From CADEEN01 sp963816315 (lineage in GTDB: Bacteria; Pseudomonadota; Gammaproteobacteria; Burkholderiales; Burkholderiaceae_C), in NCBI GenBank assembly GCA_963816315.1, contig CAWFJZ010000032.1, forward strand, positions 343,217-407,216: a stretch of 64,000 bases of DNA, read 5' to 3'. Positions 37,204 through 46,511 of this stretch are shown here, piece by piece. Each line of letters starts with the position of its first letter. Position 1 is the stretch's first letter. The notes beneath the pieces are model-generated. The model saw only the letters and a list, made by a program, of their open reading frames with translations. It had not been told where the DNA came from and did no database searches. The position numbers and the translations under genes are program-made.

Positions 37204-38142
37204 GTGGACATCGTCACGCTCGGCGAGGCGATGACGATGTTCGTCGCCGAAACGCCGGGGCCGCTCGAGGGCGTGATGCGGTTTTCCAAGCGCACGGCCG
37301 GCGCGGAGACCAACGTCGCCATCGGCCTGGCGCGTCTGGGCTTCAACGTCGCCTGGCAATCGCGGCTCGGCGACGATTCGATGGCGCGCTTCCTGTTGCA
37401 GGCCATCGGCAGCGAAGGCGTCGATTGCACGCGCGCCACTTGCCACGCCGGCGAGCGCACGGCGTTCATGTTCAAGGGCCGCGTCGAAGACGGCAGCGAC
37501 CCGCCGATCGAGTACCACCGCCAGGGCTCGGCCGCGAGCCGCTTCGGCCCCGAGCATCTCGACGAAGCGCAGATCGCGGCGGCGCGGCACCTGCACGTCA
37601 GCGGCGTTTTCCCGGCGCTGTCGGCGAGCACGCTGGCGGCCACGCGGCGCGCGATGGCGGTGGCGCGCGCGCACGGCAAGACGATCGGCTTCGACCCCAA
37701 CCTGCGGCCGACGCTGTGGCCGTCGCGCGAGACGATGCGCGAGACGATCAACGACCTCGCCGCGCACGCCGACTGGGTGCTGCCCGGCATCGAAGAAGGC
37801 CGGCTGCTCACCGGCCACGACACGCCCGAGGCCATCGCGCGCTTCTACCGCGAGCGCGGCGCCAAGCGCGTCGTCGTCAAACTCGGCGCCGACGGCGCGT
37901 ATTTCGACGATATCGACGAAGGCTGCGGCCACGTGGCGGCCTTCCCGGTGGCCGAGGTCATCGACACCGTCGGCGCCGGCGACGGCTTCATGGTCGGCGT
38001 GACGAGCGCGCTGCTCGACGGCCGCGCCATCGCCGACGCCGCGCGCCGCGGCGCCTGGATCGGCGCGCGTGCGGTGCAGGTGCGCGGCGACACCGAAGGC
38101 CTGCCGACGCGTTCGCAGCTCGACGCGGCGCGCATCGCTTGA
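37204..38142 (+). CDS. kdgK: 2-keto-3-deoxygluconate kinase (PfkB family)
   Basis: A 312-residue PfkB sugar kinase: GGxx-type AGAETNVAIGLARLG near 30, FDPNLRPTLWPS near 165, GADGAYF, and the anion-hole/catalytic DTVGAGDGFMVG near 258. FDPNLR and the overall length fit KdgK, which makes KDPG for the Entner-Doudoroff aldolase. Start is GTG 37204. It would serve the uronate genes at 46-56 kb as well. The stop codon coincides with the first base of a 63-bp tandem repeat. Confidence 0.85.
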   Translation: MDIVTLGEAMTMFVAETPGPLEGVMRFSKRTAGAETNVAIGLARLGFNVAWQSRLGDDSMARFLLQAIGSEGVDCTRATCHAGERTAFMFKGRVEDGSDPPIEYHRQGSAASRFGPEHLDEAQIAAARHLHVSGVFPALSASTLAATRRAMAVARAHGKTIGFDPNLRPTLWPSRETMRETINDLAAHADWVLPGIEEGRLLTGHDTPEAIARFYRERGAKRVVVKLGADGAYFDDIDEGCGHVAAFPVAEVIDTVGAGDGFMVGVTSALLDGRAIADAARRGAWIGARAVQVRGDTEGLPTRSQLDAARIA

Positions 38143-38329
38143 GCGCGCACGGCCGCTCCGAAGCGCTCAGCCCTGGAGCGCGCAGCGCGGAAGGTAGTGC
38201 AGTGAGCGCGCACGGCCGCTCCGAAGCGCTCAGCCCTGGAGCGCGCAGCGCGGAAGGTAGTGCAGTGAGCGCGCACGGCCGCTCCGAAGCGCTCAGCCTT
38301 GGAGCGCGCAGCGCGGAAAGGTAGTGCAG
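38140..38329. repeat. Three tandem 63-64 bp units between kdgK and the next gene
   Basis: Units at 38140-38202, 38203-38265 and 38266-38329, differing by one C-to-T change and one extra A in the last. Each starts TGAGCGCGCACGG, contains a GCGCTC...GAGCGC stem, and ends GGAAGGTAGTGCAG, that is a ribosome site followed by a GTG (38202, 38265, 38329). Only the last GTG begins the downstream gene; the extra A closes the frame that otherwise reads through the repeats, with a TAG at 38322. Confidence 0.9.
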
Positions 38330-39541
38330 TGAGCAAGCGCCCGTACGACGTGGTGCTCTACGGCGCCAGCGGCTTCGTCGGCCGGCAGACGGTGGCGTAC
38401 TTCGCGCAGCACGCGGGCCGTTTGCGCTGGGCCCTGGCCGGCCGCACTGCGCGCAAGCTCCTGCAGGCGCGCGGCGATGCGAACGCCGGCCTGATCGTCG
38501 CCGACGCCGCCGACGACAAGGCGTTGGCCGCCCTCGCTGCACAAACCAGAGTCGTGCTGAGCACCGCCGGTCCGTTCGCGCTCTACGGCAGCGCGCTCGT
38601 CGCCGCCTGCGCTGAACACGGCACGCACTACTGCGACATCACCGGTGAGACGCCGTGGGTGCGCGAGATGATCGACCGCCACCACGAGCAGGCCGCCGCC
38701 AGCGGCACGCGCATCGTGCCGTGCTGCGGTTTCGATTCGGTGCCGTCGGACATCGGCGCGCTGCTGGTGGCCGAGGCGGTGAAGCGCGAAAGTGGCGAGC
38801 GCTGCGTGCGCATCAAAGCCTGCCACTCGATCCGCGGCGGCTTGAACGGCGGCACGCTGGCCTCGCTGCTCAACATCGCCGAGGCCGGTCGAGCTGGGTC
38901 AACTCGCCGACCCCTTCCTGCTCAACCCCGAAGGCCCCTTGCCGGCCGACCGCCGCGCGCACGCCGACCCGCTGGCGCCGCGCCACGACAGCGACTTCGA
39001 CGCTTGGCTCGCGCCCTTCGTCATGGCCGCGATCAACACACGCGTCGTGCGCCGCAGCGTCGCGCTGGCCGGCACGCGCAGCGCTTATGCGCCGGGCATG
39101 GTCTATCAGGAGTACCTGCGCACCGGCCGCGGGCCGCTCGGCGCGGCGCTGGCCGCGGGCATGGCGGGCGGCATCGGTGTCGGCGCTGTCGGCATGCGCA
39201 GCGGCGTCTGGCGCGCGGCGATGCGCAAGGTGCTGCCGGCGCCGGGCGAAGGCCCGAGCGAACGCGCGATGGACAACGGCTCGTTCCGTTGCGAGCTGAT
39301 CGGCGAGAGCGAGAACGGCACGCAGGTCCGCGGCCTCATCGCCGGCCGTGGCGACCCGGGCAACCGCGCGACGACGCAGTTCGTTTGCGAAGCGGCAATG
39401 GCGCTGGCCGGCGACGCACGCAAACTGCCCGGTGGTGCCAAGCGCGGCGGCGTGCTCACGCCGGCGAACGCGTTGGGCGTGCCCTATGCCCACCGCCTTG
39501 CGGCCGCGGGCATGACGATCGAACCCCTACCGGCGTCATGA
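38329..39541 (+). CDS. Saccharopine dehydrogenase-like / trans-acting enoyl reductase family protein
   Basis: About 404 residues after one repair at about 38890. Opening YDVVLYGASGFVGRQTVAYF is a Rossmann nucleotide site; THYCDITGETPWVREMID and RIVPCCGFDSVPSDIGALL are typical of this family, as is SIRGGLNGGTLAS. Start is GTG 38329. Members act on lipids or unknown carbonyls; lysine metabolism is not implied. It ends at a GC-rich repeat shared with a convergent gene. Confidence 0.8.
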
Positions 39542-39618
39542 CAACCCCTCGCCCGCTGTGCGGGCACTCCCCCGCGGGGAGGCTCAGGCCGACGCTTGGG
39601 AGCGGCCCGGCGCTGGCC
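39541..39618. repeat. Dispersed GC-rich repeat, copy B (inverted)
   Basis: The reverse complement of the copies at 35365 and 61420, ending GGGAGCGGCCCGGCGCTGGC. It contains CCCGCTGTGCGGG and CCCCCGCGGGG stems. It lies between convergent genes, so it could end transcription from both sides. Confidence 0.8.
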
Positions 39619-40164
39619 TGAGGCGCAGCGACACCTGCTCCCACGCCGCCACCAGCACCAGCACCGCGACGGCGCCGCCCATCACCGCCAGGGCAGACAG
39701 CAGAAATAGAGCAGCGGCGAGATCACTTCGATGCCCAGCGCCGCAGCCCACAGCGCCAGGCGCAGGCCGTTTTCGGCCAGGCCGCCGGCGATCCAGAACA
39801 GCGCGGACAGCGACAGCCAGACGAGGATGCGCTGGAAATTGCGCCGCACGTTGACCGCCTCGGCGCGCACCGCCCAGAGAAAAAACAGCGTGCGGCCGAG
39901 CTGCATGCAGACATAAGCCGCCGCGAACGCCAGCCCGCGCTCCGCAAACGCCTTCGGGATCGAGGCCGACATCACCAGGCCGGCCAGCATCAGCGCGAAC
40001 AGGGCGGCGCGCACCGGCGCGCGCTCGGGGTCGAGCCAGTTGGTGCACCAGCTCGTGTAGATCCAGACCCACCACACCGCGGCCATCAGCAAGCCGGTGC
40101 GCAGCGCGCCGAGGGCATCGAGATGCGCCAGCAGCGAGCGGGCTGCGGCTTGCGGCGGCGCCAA
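39584..40164 (-). pseudogene. LtrA-like membrane protein with internal deletion
   Basis: The first 155 residues are a clear low-temperature-requirement A (LtrA) N-terminus (WWVWIYTSWCTNWLDPE; MSASIPKAFAERGLAFAAAY; GIEVISPLLYF). At about 39705 the sequence switches frame to what looks like the last helix of the family (LFLLSALAVMGGAVAVLVLV, AAWEQVSLRLR). LtrA proteins are about 380 residues; roughly half, the central helices, is missing. A single GC-pair repair does not restore it. TTG 40164 would be the start. It follows terC by a single base. Confidence 0.6.
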
Positions 40165-40165
40165 C

Positions 40166-40927
40166 TCAGTCCCCAGGCATGTCCTTGCGCAGCTTCACCG
40201 GCGCCTTCAGGCGCTTTCTCATGCGGATGTTGATCATCTCGACCGCGAACGAGAACGCCATCGCGAAGTAGATGTAGCCCTTGGGCAGGTGCGCGCCGAA
40301 GCCCTCGCCGATCAGCGTCACGCCGACCAGCACCAAAAACGCCAGCGCCAGGATCTTGATCGTCGGGTGTGCATCGACAAAGTCGCCGATCGGCTTGGCG
40401 GCGAACATCATCACCGCCACCGCGGCGACGATCGCCACCACCATCACCATCACGTCGTCGGCCAGGCCGACGGCGGTGATCACCGAGTCGAGCGAGAACA
40501 CGATGTCGATGATCGCGATCTGCACCAGCACGCCGGCAAAGCTCGCACCCGCGGCGGCCGCGGCGCTGCTGTCGTTGCCCGCATCGCTGTCGCCTTCGAG
40601 GCTGTTGTGGATTTCATGCACGCTCTTCCACAGCAGGAACAGGCCGCCACCGATCAAGATCAGGTCGCGGCCCGAGATGCCCTTGCCCAAAACCGAGAAC
40701 AGCGGCTCGGTCAGCCGCATGATCCAGGCCAGCGACAGCAGCAGCAGGATGCGCGAGCCCATCGCCAGCGACAGGCCGAGGCGCCGCGCCAGGTCGCGCT
40801 TCTCCGGCGGCAGGCGGCCGACGAGGATCGAGATGAAGATGATGTTGTCCACGCCGAGCACGATCTCGAGCGCGGTCAGTGTGGCCAGAGCGACCCAGGC
40901 GTTGGGGTCGGCGATCCAGTCGAACAT
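40166..40927 (-). CDS. TerC-family membrane protein
   Basis: A 253-residue protein with seven hydrophobic segments and the two conserved acidic intramembrane motifs EIVLGVDNIIFIS and DIVFSLDSVITAVG. TerC proteins are linked to metal ion export, often manganese, during membrane protein maturation or tellurite resistance. The order corA-like, terC, ltrA remnant on one strand suggests a metal or membrane homeostasis unit. Confidence 0.9.
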   Translation of the reverse strand: MFDWIADPNAWVALATLTALEIVLGVDNIIFISILVGRLPPEKRDLARRLGLSLAMGSRILLLLSLAWIMRLTEPLFSVLGKGISGRDLILIGGGLFLLWKSVHEIHNSLEGDSDAGNDSSAAAAAGASFAGVLVQIAIIDIVFSLDSVITAVGLADDVMVMVVAIVAAVAVMMFAAKPIGDFVDAHPTIKILALAFLVLVGVTLIGEGFGAHLPKGYIYFAMAFSFAVEMINIRMRKRLKAPVKLRKDMPGD

Positions 40928-40942
40928 GCGGCTTGCACCTTC

Positions 40943-42640
40943 TCAGTCGTGTTGCCGGCCCCAGACGGCGAAGAACGCGCGCACTTTGTGCCACGTGGAG
41001 ATGCGCTCGTCGGACACCACGTCGAGAAAGTCCGACAGCCGCTTGGATTTGACCATCGTGTAGAAAGTCAGCGCGATCGTGGGGACAAAGACGAGCAGGA
41101 ACAGGATCGTTTTCGTGAACCACGAGGCGTCGCTCTCGGCGAACAAATTCATGCCGAGAAAGCCGGTGGTCACGGTGCCGATCAGGCCGAAGATCGTCAC
41201 CACCGTGAGGCGCACGACGGTGTTGGCCTGGCGGCGCAGCGCGTCGGCGTCGAGATAGCCGTTCATGTCGTCGATGCGCTCTTTGACCTCCGCGTACAGC
41301 GGCTCGATTTCGAGGTGCTCGCGGCACATCTTCCACAGCGCCTTGACATGCGCCTGCTCGCTGACCTCGTGGAACCAGTAGCGGTGCGTGAACGAAAGGA
41401 AGGCGACGAAGGCGATGCGGATGCGGCGCTTGAAGCGGCGGATGCTTTCGGGCTGCGTCAGGTCCATCGCCATCAGCGCTTCGGCGAGCTGGTCGCTGAC
41501 CATCAGCAGCGTCGCCTTCTGAAAATGCGCGATCAGGAACAGCAGGTAATGCTGGTGCCGGAACTGCGCCAGCACGCCGCGAGTGCGGCAGCGGTAGAAC
41601 TCGTTGTGCGCATCGCCGACGACCACCAGCGACAGGCCCGAGCACAGGTAGCGCGTGCGCGGCGCGGCGCCGCCGGCGCTCCAGAAGCGGTCGTAGCAGA
41701 AGCGCCGTTCGAAATCGGCCAGATGCGCGTCGGCGTAGGGCAGCGCGCGCTCTGTCGCCTGCTGCTGGTCGCCGGCGCCGGTGACGAGGCCCAGGCGCAC
41801 GAAGTCGCTGCGCGTCAACGCCGCCGGCTCATCGACGGCCACGTAGGCCATCATCGGCATGCGGTAGTACTCGATCTGACGGAAGCGCAATGCGCCTTCC
41901 TGCGTCGAGTGGTGATTGACCAGCGGCGCCAGCACGTACTCCCAATGCGCGGCGATGCGCGGCGCGCGGTGCTCGGCCACATGGGCCAGAAAGGCGTCGC
42001 GCTCGCGCGCATCGCTGGCCGCCAGCACGCGGCCGTCCTTGTCGAGCCATTCGCAGGAGGTCAGGCTGTGCTGCGGCCGGCCGTCGGCATACCAGCCGGC
42101 CGGGTAGGCGCGGCCGAAGCGGTACATCAGCTCTTCGGCGAGCGGCAGCGGCAACTCGTCGCCGGCGACCTCGACGTTGAGCAGCACGATGTCCACGCCG
42201 TAGAAGAAATACAGGTCGATGTGCACCACTTCCAGCGTCACCGGCGCGTCCTGCGCGCGCGGCTGCACGCGCACGGCGGCGATGTCGTGGCGGCGGAAGA
42301 CGCGCATCGGCGAGCGCTCGCTGTGCTCGTCGTCGGCACGGCCCGAGCGGCCTTCGCCGTAGAGGAAGCGCTGCACGTAGGGCAGGAAGGCGACGAACTC
42401 GTTGTAGTGGCGCTCGTGGAACTGCGCCGCGTCGCCGGTGAACTCGTCGTGCTGCTCGCGCCAGGGCGAGGTCTCGCCCATCGCCCGCAGCAGCCGCCAC
42501 GGCGCGCGCCGCTGCTCGGAGTCGTCGGTGGCCGTCGAGATCAGCCGCAGCGGCCACAGCAGCACCTGGCGCAGGTGGCGCACCACCGCCGGGGCGACGG
42601 TGTCGTCCGGCGCGGCTGGCTCACGGGTGGCTTGCAGCAT
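40943..42640 (-). CDS. CorA-like divalent cation transporter
   Basis: A 565-residue protein. The C-terminus has two transmembrane segments with the CorA pore motif GMN in GFLGMNLFAES followed by TKTILFLLVFVPTIALTFYT. The N-terminal cytoplasmic part is about 200 residues longer than in E. coli CorA (316 residues). The ion may be magnesium, cobalt or zinc. ATG 42640 is the only plausible start near the conserved region; no strong ribosome site. Divergent from the FadR-type regulator. Confidence 0.83.
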   Translation of the reverse strand: MLQATREPAAPDDTVAPAVVRHLRQVLLWPLRLISTATDDSEQRRAPWRLLRAMGETSPWREQHDEFTGDAAQFHERHYNEFVAFLPYVQRFLYGEGRSGRADDEHSERSPMRVFRRHDIAAVRVQPRAQDAPVTLEVVHIDLYFFYGVDIVLLNVEVAGDELPLPLAEELMYRFGRAYPAGWYADGRPQHSLTSCEWLDKDGRVLAASDARERDAFLAHVAEHRAPRIAAHWEYVLAPLVNHHSTQEGALRFRQIEYYRMPMMAYVAVDEPAALTRSDFVRLGLVTGAGDQQQATERALPYADAHLADFERRFCYDRFWSAGGAAPRTRYLCSGLSLVVVGDAHNEFYRCRTRGVLAQFRHQHYLLFLIAHFQKATLLMVSDQLAEALMAMDLTQPESIRRFKRRIRIAFVAFLSFTHRYWFHEVSEQAHVKALWKMCREHLEIEPLYAEVKERIDDMNGYLDADALRRQANTVVRLTVVTIFGLIGTVTTGFLGMNLFAESDASWFTKTILFLLVFVPTIALTFYTMVKSKRLSDFLDVVSDERISTWHKVRAFFAVWGRQHD

Positions 42641-42745
42641 GCGCGCGAGTGTAGGTTTGGCCGTCCACGTTGTGGCACGCGGCCGCCGCTGCTCGGGTAA
42701 ACCAGCAAGCCACCGCGGCCGGGTTGGGCCACACTCCCGGCGGTC

Positions 42746-42762
42746 AATTGGCCTGACCACTT
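42746..42762. promoter_or_regulatory. Candidate FadR/UxuR-type operator
   Basis: AATTGGCCTGACCACTT lies 17 bp before the ATG of the GntR regulator. Its centre, TGGC-CTG-ACCA, differs at one base from the TGGT-NNN-ACCA pattern bound by FadR-subfamily regulators such as UxuR/ExuR. It would allow autoregulation and control of the TRAP/sugar-acid operon that follows. The match was made by eye. Confidence 0.5.
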
Positions 42763-42779
42763 GGCCACCATCCTGCCCC

Positions 42780-43505
42780 ATGCCGCTGCAAGCCGTCGAA
42801 TCCAAACGCCTGTACCGCCAGATCGCGGAGCAGTTGCGCGGGCTGATCGCCGCCGGCGAGTACCCGCTCGGCTCGCGGCTGCCGCCGGAGCGCGATCTGG
42901 CGGCGCAGCTCGGCGTCTCGCGGCCGTCGGTGCGCGAGGCGCTGATCGCGCTCGAGGTCGAGGGCCTGGTCGAGGTGCGCATGGGCTCGGGCGTTTACGT
43001 CACCGCGCTCGAAAGCACGGCGCGCGGCGCGGCCAATGCGCTCGGGCCGCTGATCGGCCCGTTCGACATCATTCGCGCCCGCGCGCTGATCGAGGCCGAG
43101 CTGGCCGCCATCGCAGCGCGCGCCTGCACGCCGGCGCTGTTGAAAAAAATGCGCGCCGGCGTGAAGGCGATGGAAGAGGACATCGCGCGCGGCGTCATGC
43201 CGATCCGCGGCGACCGCGAGTTCCATCTCGCGCTGGCCGAAGCCAGCGACAACGCCGCGCTGGTGCGCGTGGTGACCGAGCTGTTCGACGAGCGCAACAA
43301 CCCGCTGTTCGAACAACTCGGCCGCCATTTCGAGAACGCCAAGAGCTGGCGCGCCGCCGTGGCCGAGCACCGCGCCGTGATGCGCGCGGTCGGCAACGGC
43401 GAAGTCGCCGCCGCGCGGCGCTCGATGCAGACCCATCTGCAGAACTCGCACGACCGTTTTGCGGCGGCGCTCGAAGAGCCGCCGCCCGCCAAACGCGCTG
43501 CCTGA
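42780..43505 (+). CDS. FadR-subfamily GntR transcriptional regulator
   Basis: A 241-residue regulator: winged helix PPERDLAAQLGVSRPSVREA with EGLVEVRMGSGVYV, then an all-helical FCD ligand domain with metal-type His/Asp positions (GDREFHLALAEAS; AVAEHRAVMRA). It is the first gene before a TRAP transporter and uronate genes, the usual place of an UxuR/ExuR/LgoR-type regulator. Effector is probably a sugar acid. Start ATG 42780. Confidence 0.85.
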   Translation: MPLQAVESKRLYRQIAEQLRGLIAAGEYPLGSRLPPERDLAAQLGVSRPSVREALIALEVEGLVEVRMGSGVYVTALESTARGAANALGPLIGPFDIIRARALIEAELAAIAARACTPALLKKMRAGVKAMEEDIARGVMPIRGDREFHLALAEASDNAALVRVVTELFDERNNPLFEQLGRHFENAKSWRAAVAEHRAVMRAVGNGEVAAARRSMQTHLQNSHDRFAAALEEPPPAKRAA

Positions 43506-43542
43506 ACCTTTGATTCCCACCCCGACGACAGGAGACGACACG

Positions 43543-44514
43543 ATGAAACGCACGCGACTCAAAACCCTGCTGGCCGTTGCCGTGCTGGCACTCGCCGGGC
43601 CGGCGCTCGCCCAGACCAAGCTCAAGTGGGCGCATGTCTATGAGACGAGCGAGCCGTACCACACCGAGAGCGTGTGGGCGGCCGAGGAGATCAAGAAGCG
43701 CTCAGGCGGCAAGTTCGAGATCCAGGTCTTCCCGGCGTCGTCGCTGGGCAAGGAGACCGACATCAACCAGGGCATGACGCTGGGCACGGTGGACATGATC
43801 ATCAGCGGCCCGTCATTCGCGGCGCGCAGCTACCCGCGCATCGGTATCGCGTACTACCCCTTCATCTTCCGCGACGGCGATCACCTGCTGGCCTACAGCA
43901 AGAGCCCGGTGTTCAAGGAAATGATCGACGGCTACCGCGAGAAGACCGGCATCCAGATCCTGGCCTACACCTACTACGGCGCGCGCCAGACGACCAGCAA
44001 GACCGAGTTCAAGGACTGCGCCGGCATGAAGGGCCTGAAGATCCGCGTGCCCGACGTGCCGGCATACCGTGCCACGCCGGAGGCCTGCGGCGCCAACCCG
44101 ACGCCGATCGCCTTTGCCGAGGTCTACCTCGCGCTGCAGAACGGTACCGTCGATGCGCAGGAGAACCCGCTGACCACGATCGAGGCCAAGAAGTTCTACG
44201 AGGTGCAGAAGCACATCATGATGACCGGCCACATCGTCGATGGCCTGACCACGCAGGTGGCGCCGCATGTCTGGAGCAAGCTGACCGACGCCGAGAAGAA
44301 GATCTTCAGCGACGTGGCGCTCGAGGCCGCGGCGCGCGCTTCGGCGCAGATCAAGAAACGTGAGGCGGAACTGGTCGATGAGTTCAAGAAGAAGGGGCTG
44401 AACATCGTCCAGGTCAACCGCCAGAGCTTCGTCGATGCGGTGTTGAAGGCCAAGAGCGTCGAGTCGATGGGCTTCGACAAGAAAGATTACGACCGCATCG
44501 TCGCCGTCAAGTAA
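43543..44514 (+). CDS. dctP: TRAP transporter solute-binding protein DctP
   Basis: A 323-residue periplasmic receptor with signal peptide (LLAVAVLALAGPALAQ), then LKWAHVYETSEPYH, SSLGKETDINQGMTLGTVDM, LKIRVPDVPAYR (with the conserved Arg that binds a carboxylate), and ALQNGTVDAQENPLTTIEA. ATG 43543 has AGGAG upstream. The carboxylate-binding Arg and neighbouring uronate enzymes point to a hexuronate or aldonate ligand. Confidence 0.92.
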   Translation: MKRTRLKTLLAVAVLALAGPALAQTKLKWAHVYETSEPYHTESVWAAEEIKKRSGGKFEIQVFPASSLGKETDINQGMTLGTVDMIISGPSFAARSYPRIGIAYYPFIFRDGDHLLAYSKSPVFKEMIDGYREKTGIQILAYTYYGARQTTSKTEFKDCAGMKGLKIRVPDVPAYRATPEACGANPTPIAFAEVYLALQNGTVDAQENPLTTIEAKKFYEVQKHIMMTGHIVDGLTTQVAPHVWSKLTDAEKKIFSDVALEAAARASAQIKKREAELVDEFKKKGLNIVQVNRQSFVDAVLKAKSVESMGFDKKDYDRIVAVK

Positions 44515-44523
44515 GGCGCTGCG

Positions 44524-45087
44524 ATGGACATCGATGCCGGCCCGAAGGTGATGGGCGACGACGGCGAGTTCCACGCCGTCGATGAAGCCGTGGACCTGTC
44601 GCACACGCCCTTCGAGGCGTGGATCGCGCTGCTGCTGTTCTGGGCTCTGGCCGGTGTCGTCTTCACGCAGTTCTTCACGCGCTACGCGCTCAACAACTCG
44701 GCGGCCTGGACCGAGGAGATCGCGCGCTACCTGCTGATCGGCGTGGTCTTCGTCGGCGCGTCGATCGGCGTGGCCAAGAACAACCACATCCAGGTCGATC
44801 TGCTGTACCGCTACCTGCCGGCGAGTGTGTGCCGCGCGCTGGCCGTCGTGGTCGATGTGCTGCGCGTGGTCTTCCTCGCGTCGATGACCTTCTTCACCGC
44901 GCAGATGATGCAGAAGATGGGCAACTACCAGATGACCATCGTCGACCTGCCGATGAACATCGTCTACGGCGTGGTGCTGTTCGGCTTTGCGGCGATGACG
45001 CTGCGCTCGTTGTGGGTGGCCAAGGTGCACTGGCAGCGCGGCTACAGCGTGCTCGAACGGCCCGACTCGCACATGGATGAACGCTAG
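44524..45087 (+). CDS. dctQ: TRAP transporter small permease DctQ
   Basis: A 187-residue protein with four transmembrane segments and the family motifs NNSAAWTEEIARYLLI and NNHIQVDLLYRYLP. It couples the receptor to the large permease. It lies 9 bp after dctP, with TAAGG before ATG 44524. Confidence 0.9.
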   Translation: MDIDAGPKVMGDDGEFHAVDEAVDLSHTPFEAWIALLLFWALAGVVFTQFFTRYALNNSAAWTEEIARYLLIGVVFVGASIGVAKNNHIQVDLLYRYLPASVCRALAVVVDVLRVVFLASMTFFTAQMMQKMGNYQMTIVDLPMNIVYGVVLFGFAAMTLRSLWVAKVHWQRGYSVLERPDSHMDER

Positions 45088-45108
45088 AACGACGATCAGA
45101 ACACGACC

Positions 45109-46507
45109 ATGCTGAAGATCATCTTCCTGTTCCTGATGGTCAGCGGCCTGCCCGTCGCGATTGCGATGGCCGGCTCGTCGCTGCTGTACATCCTGCTCAG
45201 CGGCAACCAGCCGGGGCTGACGGTGATTCACCGCATGATCGGCGGCATCGACAGCTTCCCGCTGCTGGCGGTGCCGTTCTTCATCCTCGCCGGCAACCTG
45301 ATGAACAACGCCGGCGTCACCAACCGCATCTACAACTTCGCGCTGGCGCTCGTCGGTTGGTTGAAGGGCGGCCTGGGCCATGTCAACGTCGTCGGCTCGG
45401 TGATCTTCGCCGGCATGAGCGGCACCGCGATCGCCGACGCGGCGGGGCTGGGCACCGTCGAGATCAAGGCGATGAAGGACCATGGCTACGACCTCGAGTT
45501 CGCCGTCGGCGTGACGGCCGCGTCGGCGACGCTGGGCCCGATCATTCCGCCGTCGTTGCCGTTCGTGATCTACGCGATGATGGCTAACGTTTCGGTGGGC
45601 GCGCTGTTCCTCGCCGGCATCCTGCCCGGCGTGCTGATGGCGCTGCTGATGATGGTCACCGTCGCCTACTTCGCGCACAAGCATGGTTGGGGCGGCGACG
45701 TGAAGTTCTCGCGCACGCGCTTCGGCGGCGCGCTGATCGAGCTGGCCATTGTCATTGCGTGGCCGCTCGTCACCTGGGCCTTGGTCGCCAAGCTCGGCTT
45801 GCCGGCGCAGCCTGTGGTCTTCGGCGCCATCGTCCTGATCTTCGTGTTGGACCGCATCTTCCGCTTCCAGGCGGTGCTGCCGATCATGACGCCGGTGCTC
45901 TTGATCGGCGGCATGACGACGGGCCTGTTCACGCCCACTGAAGGTGCGATTGCAGCGAGTGCGTGGGCGCTGTTCCTCGGCCTGGTCTGGTACCGCACGA
46001 TGACTGTTCGAGCAGTTCGTCAAGGTCAGCCTCGACACGGTGGAGACGACGGCCACCGTGATGTTCATCGTTGCCGCGGCGTCGATCTTTGGCTGGATGC
46101 TCACCGCCACCGGCGTCACCGCACAGATCGCCGAGTGGGTGCTGGCCGTGACCAAGGAGCCGTGGCTGTTTTTGCTGATGGCCAACCTGCTGATGCTGTT
46201 CGTCGGCTGCTTCCTGGAGCCCACCGCGGCGATCACGATCCTGGTGCCGATCCTGCTGCCGATCGCGCGCCAGCTCGGCGTCGATCCGGTGCACTTCGGC
46301 CTGGTGATGGTGCTCAACCTGATGATCGGCCTGCTGCATCCGCCGATGGGCATGGTGCTGTTCGTGCTGGCGCGTGTGGCCAAGCTGAGTGTGGAGCGCA
46401 CGACGATGGCGATCCTGCCGTGGCTGGTGCCGCTGCTGGCGAGCCTGGTGATCCTGACGTATGTGCCGCAGATCGTGCTGTGGCTGCCGAGGACGATGGG
46501 GTTCTAG
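45109..46507 (+). CDS. dctM: TRAP transporter large permease DctM
   Basis: About 467 residues after one GC-pair repair near 46007. Opening MLKIIFLFLMVSGLPVAIAM, then AVPFFILAGNLMNNAG, GSVIFAGMSGTAIADAAGLG, ASATLGPIIPPSLPFVIYA and the C-terminal FLEPTAAITILVPILLPI and NLMIGLLHPPMG, the sodium-binding half-repeats of the ion-transporter superfamily. It moves the sugar acid with sodium. Ends TAG 46505-46507, five bases before the next gene. Confidence 0.88.
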
Positions 46508-46511
46508 AGTC

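Noticed and set aside
38140..38329. CRISPR-like array
   Set aside because: The units are contiguous with no spacers, and the element is only three copies long. It is a tandem duplication.
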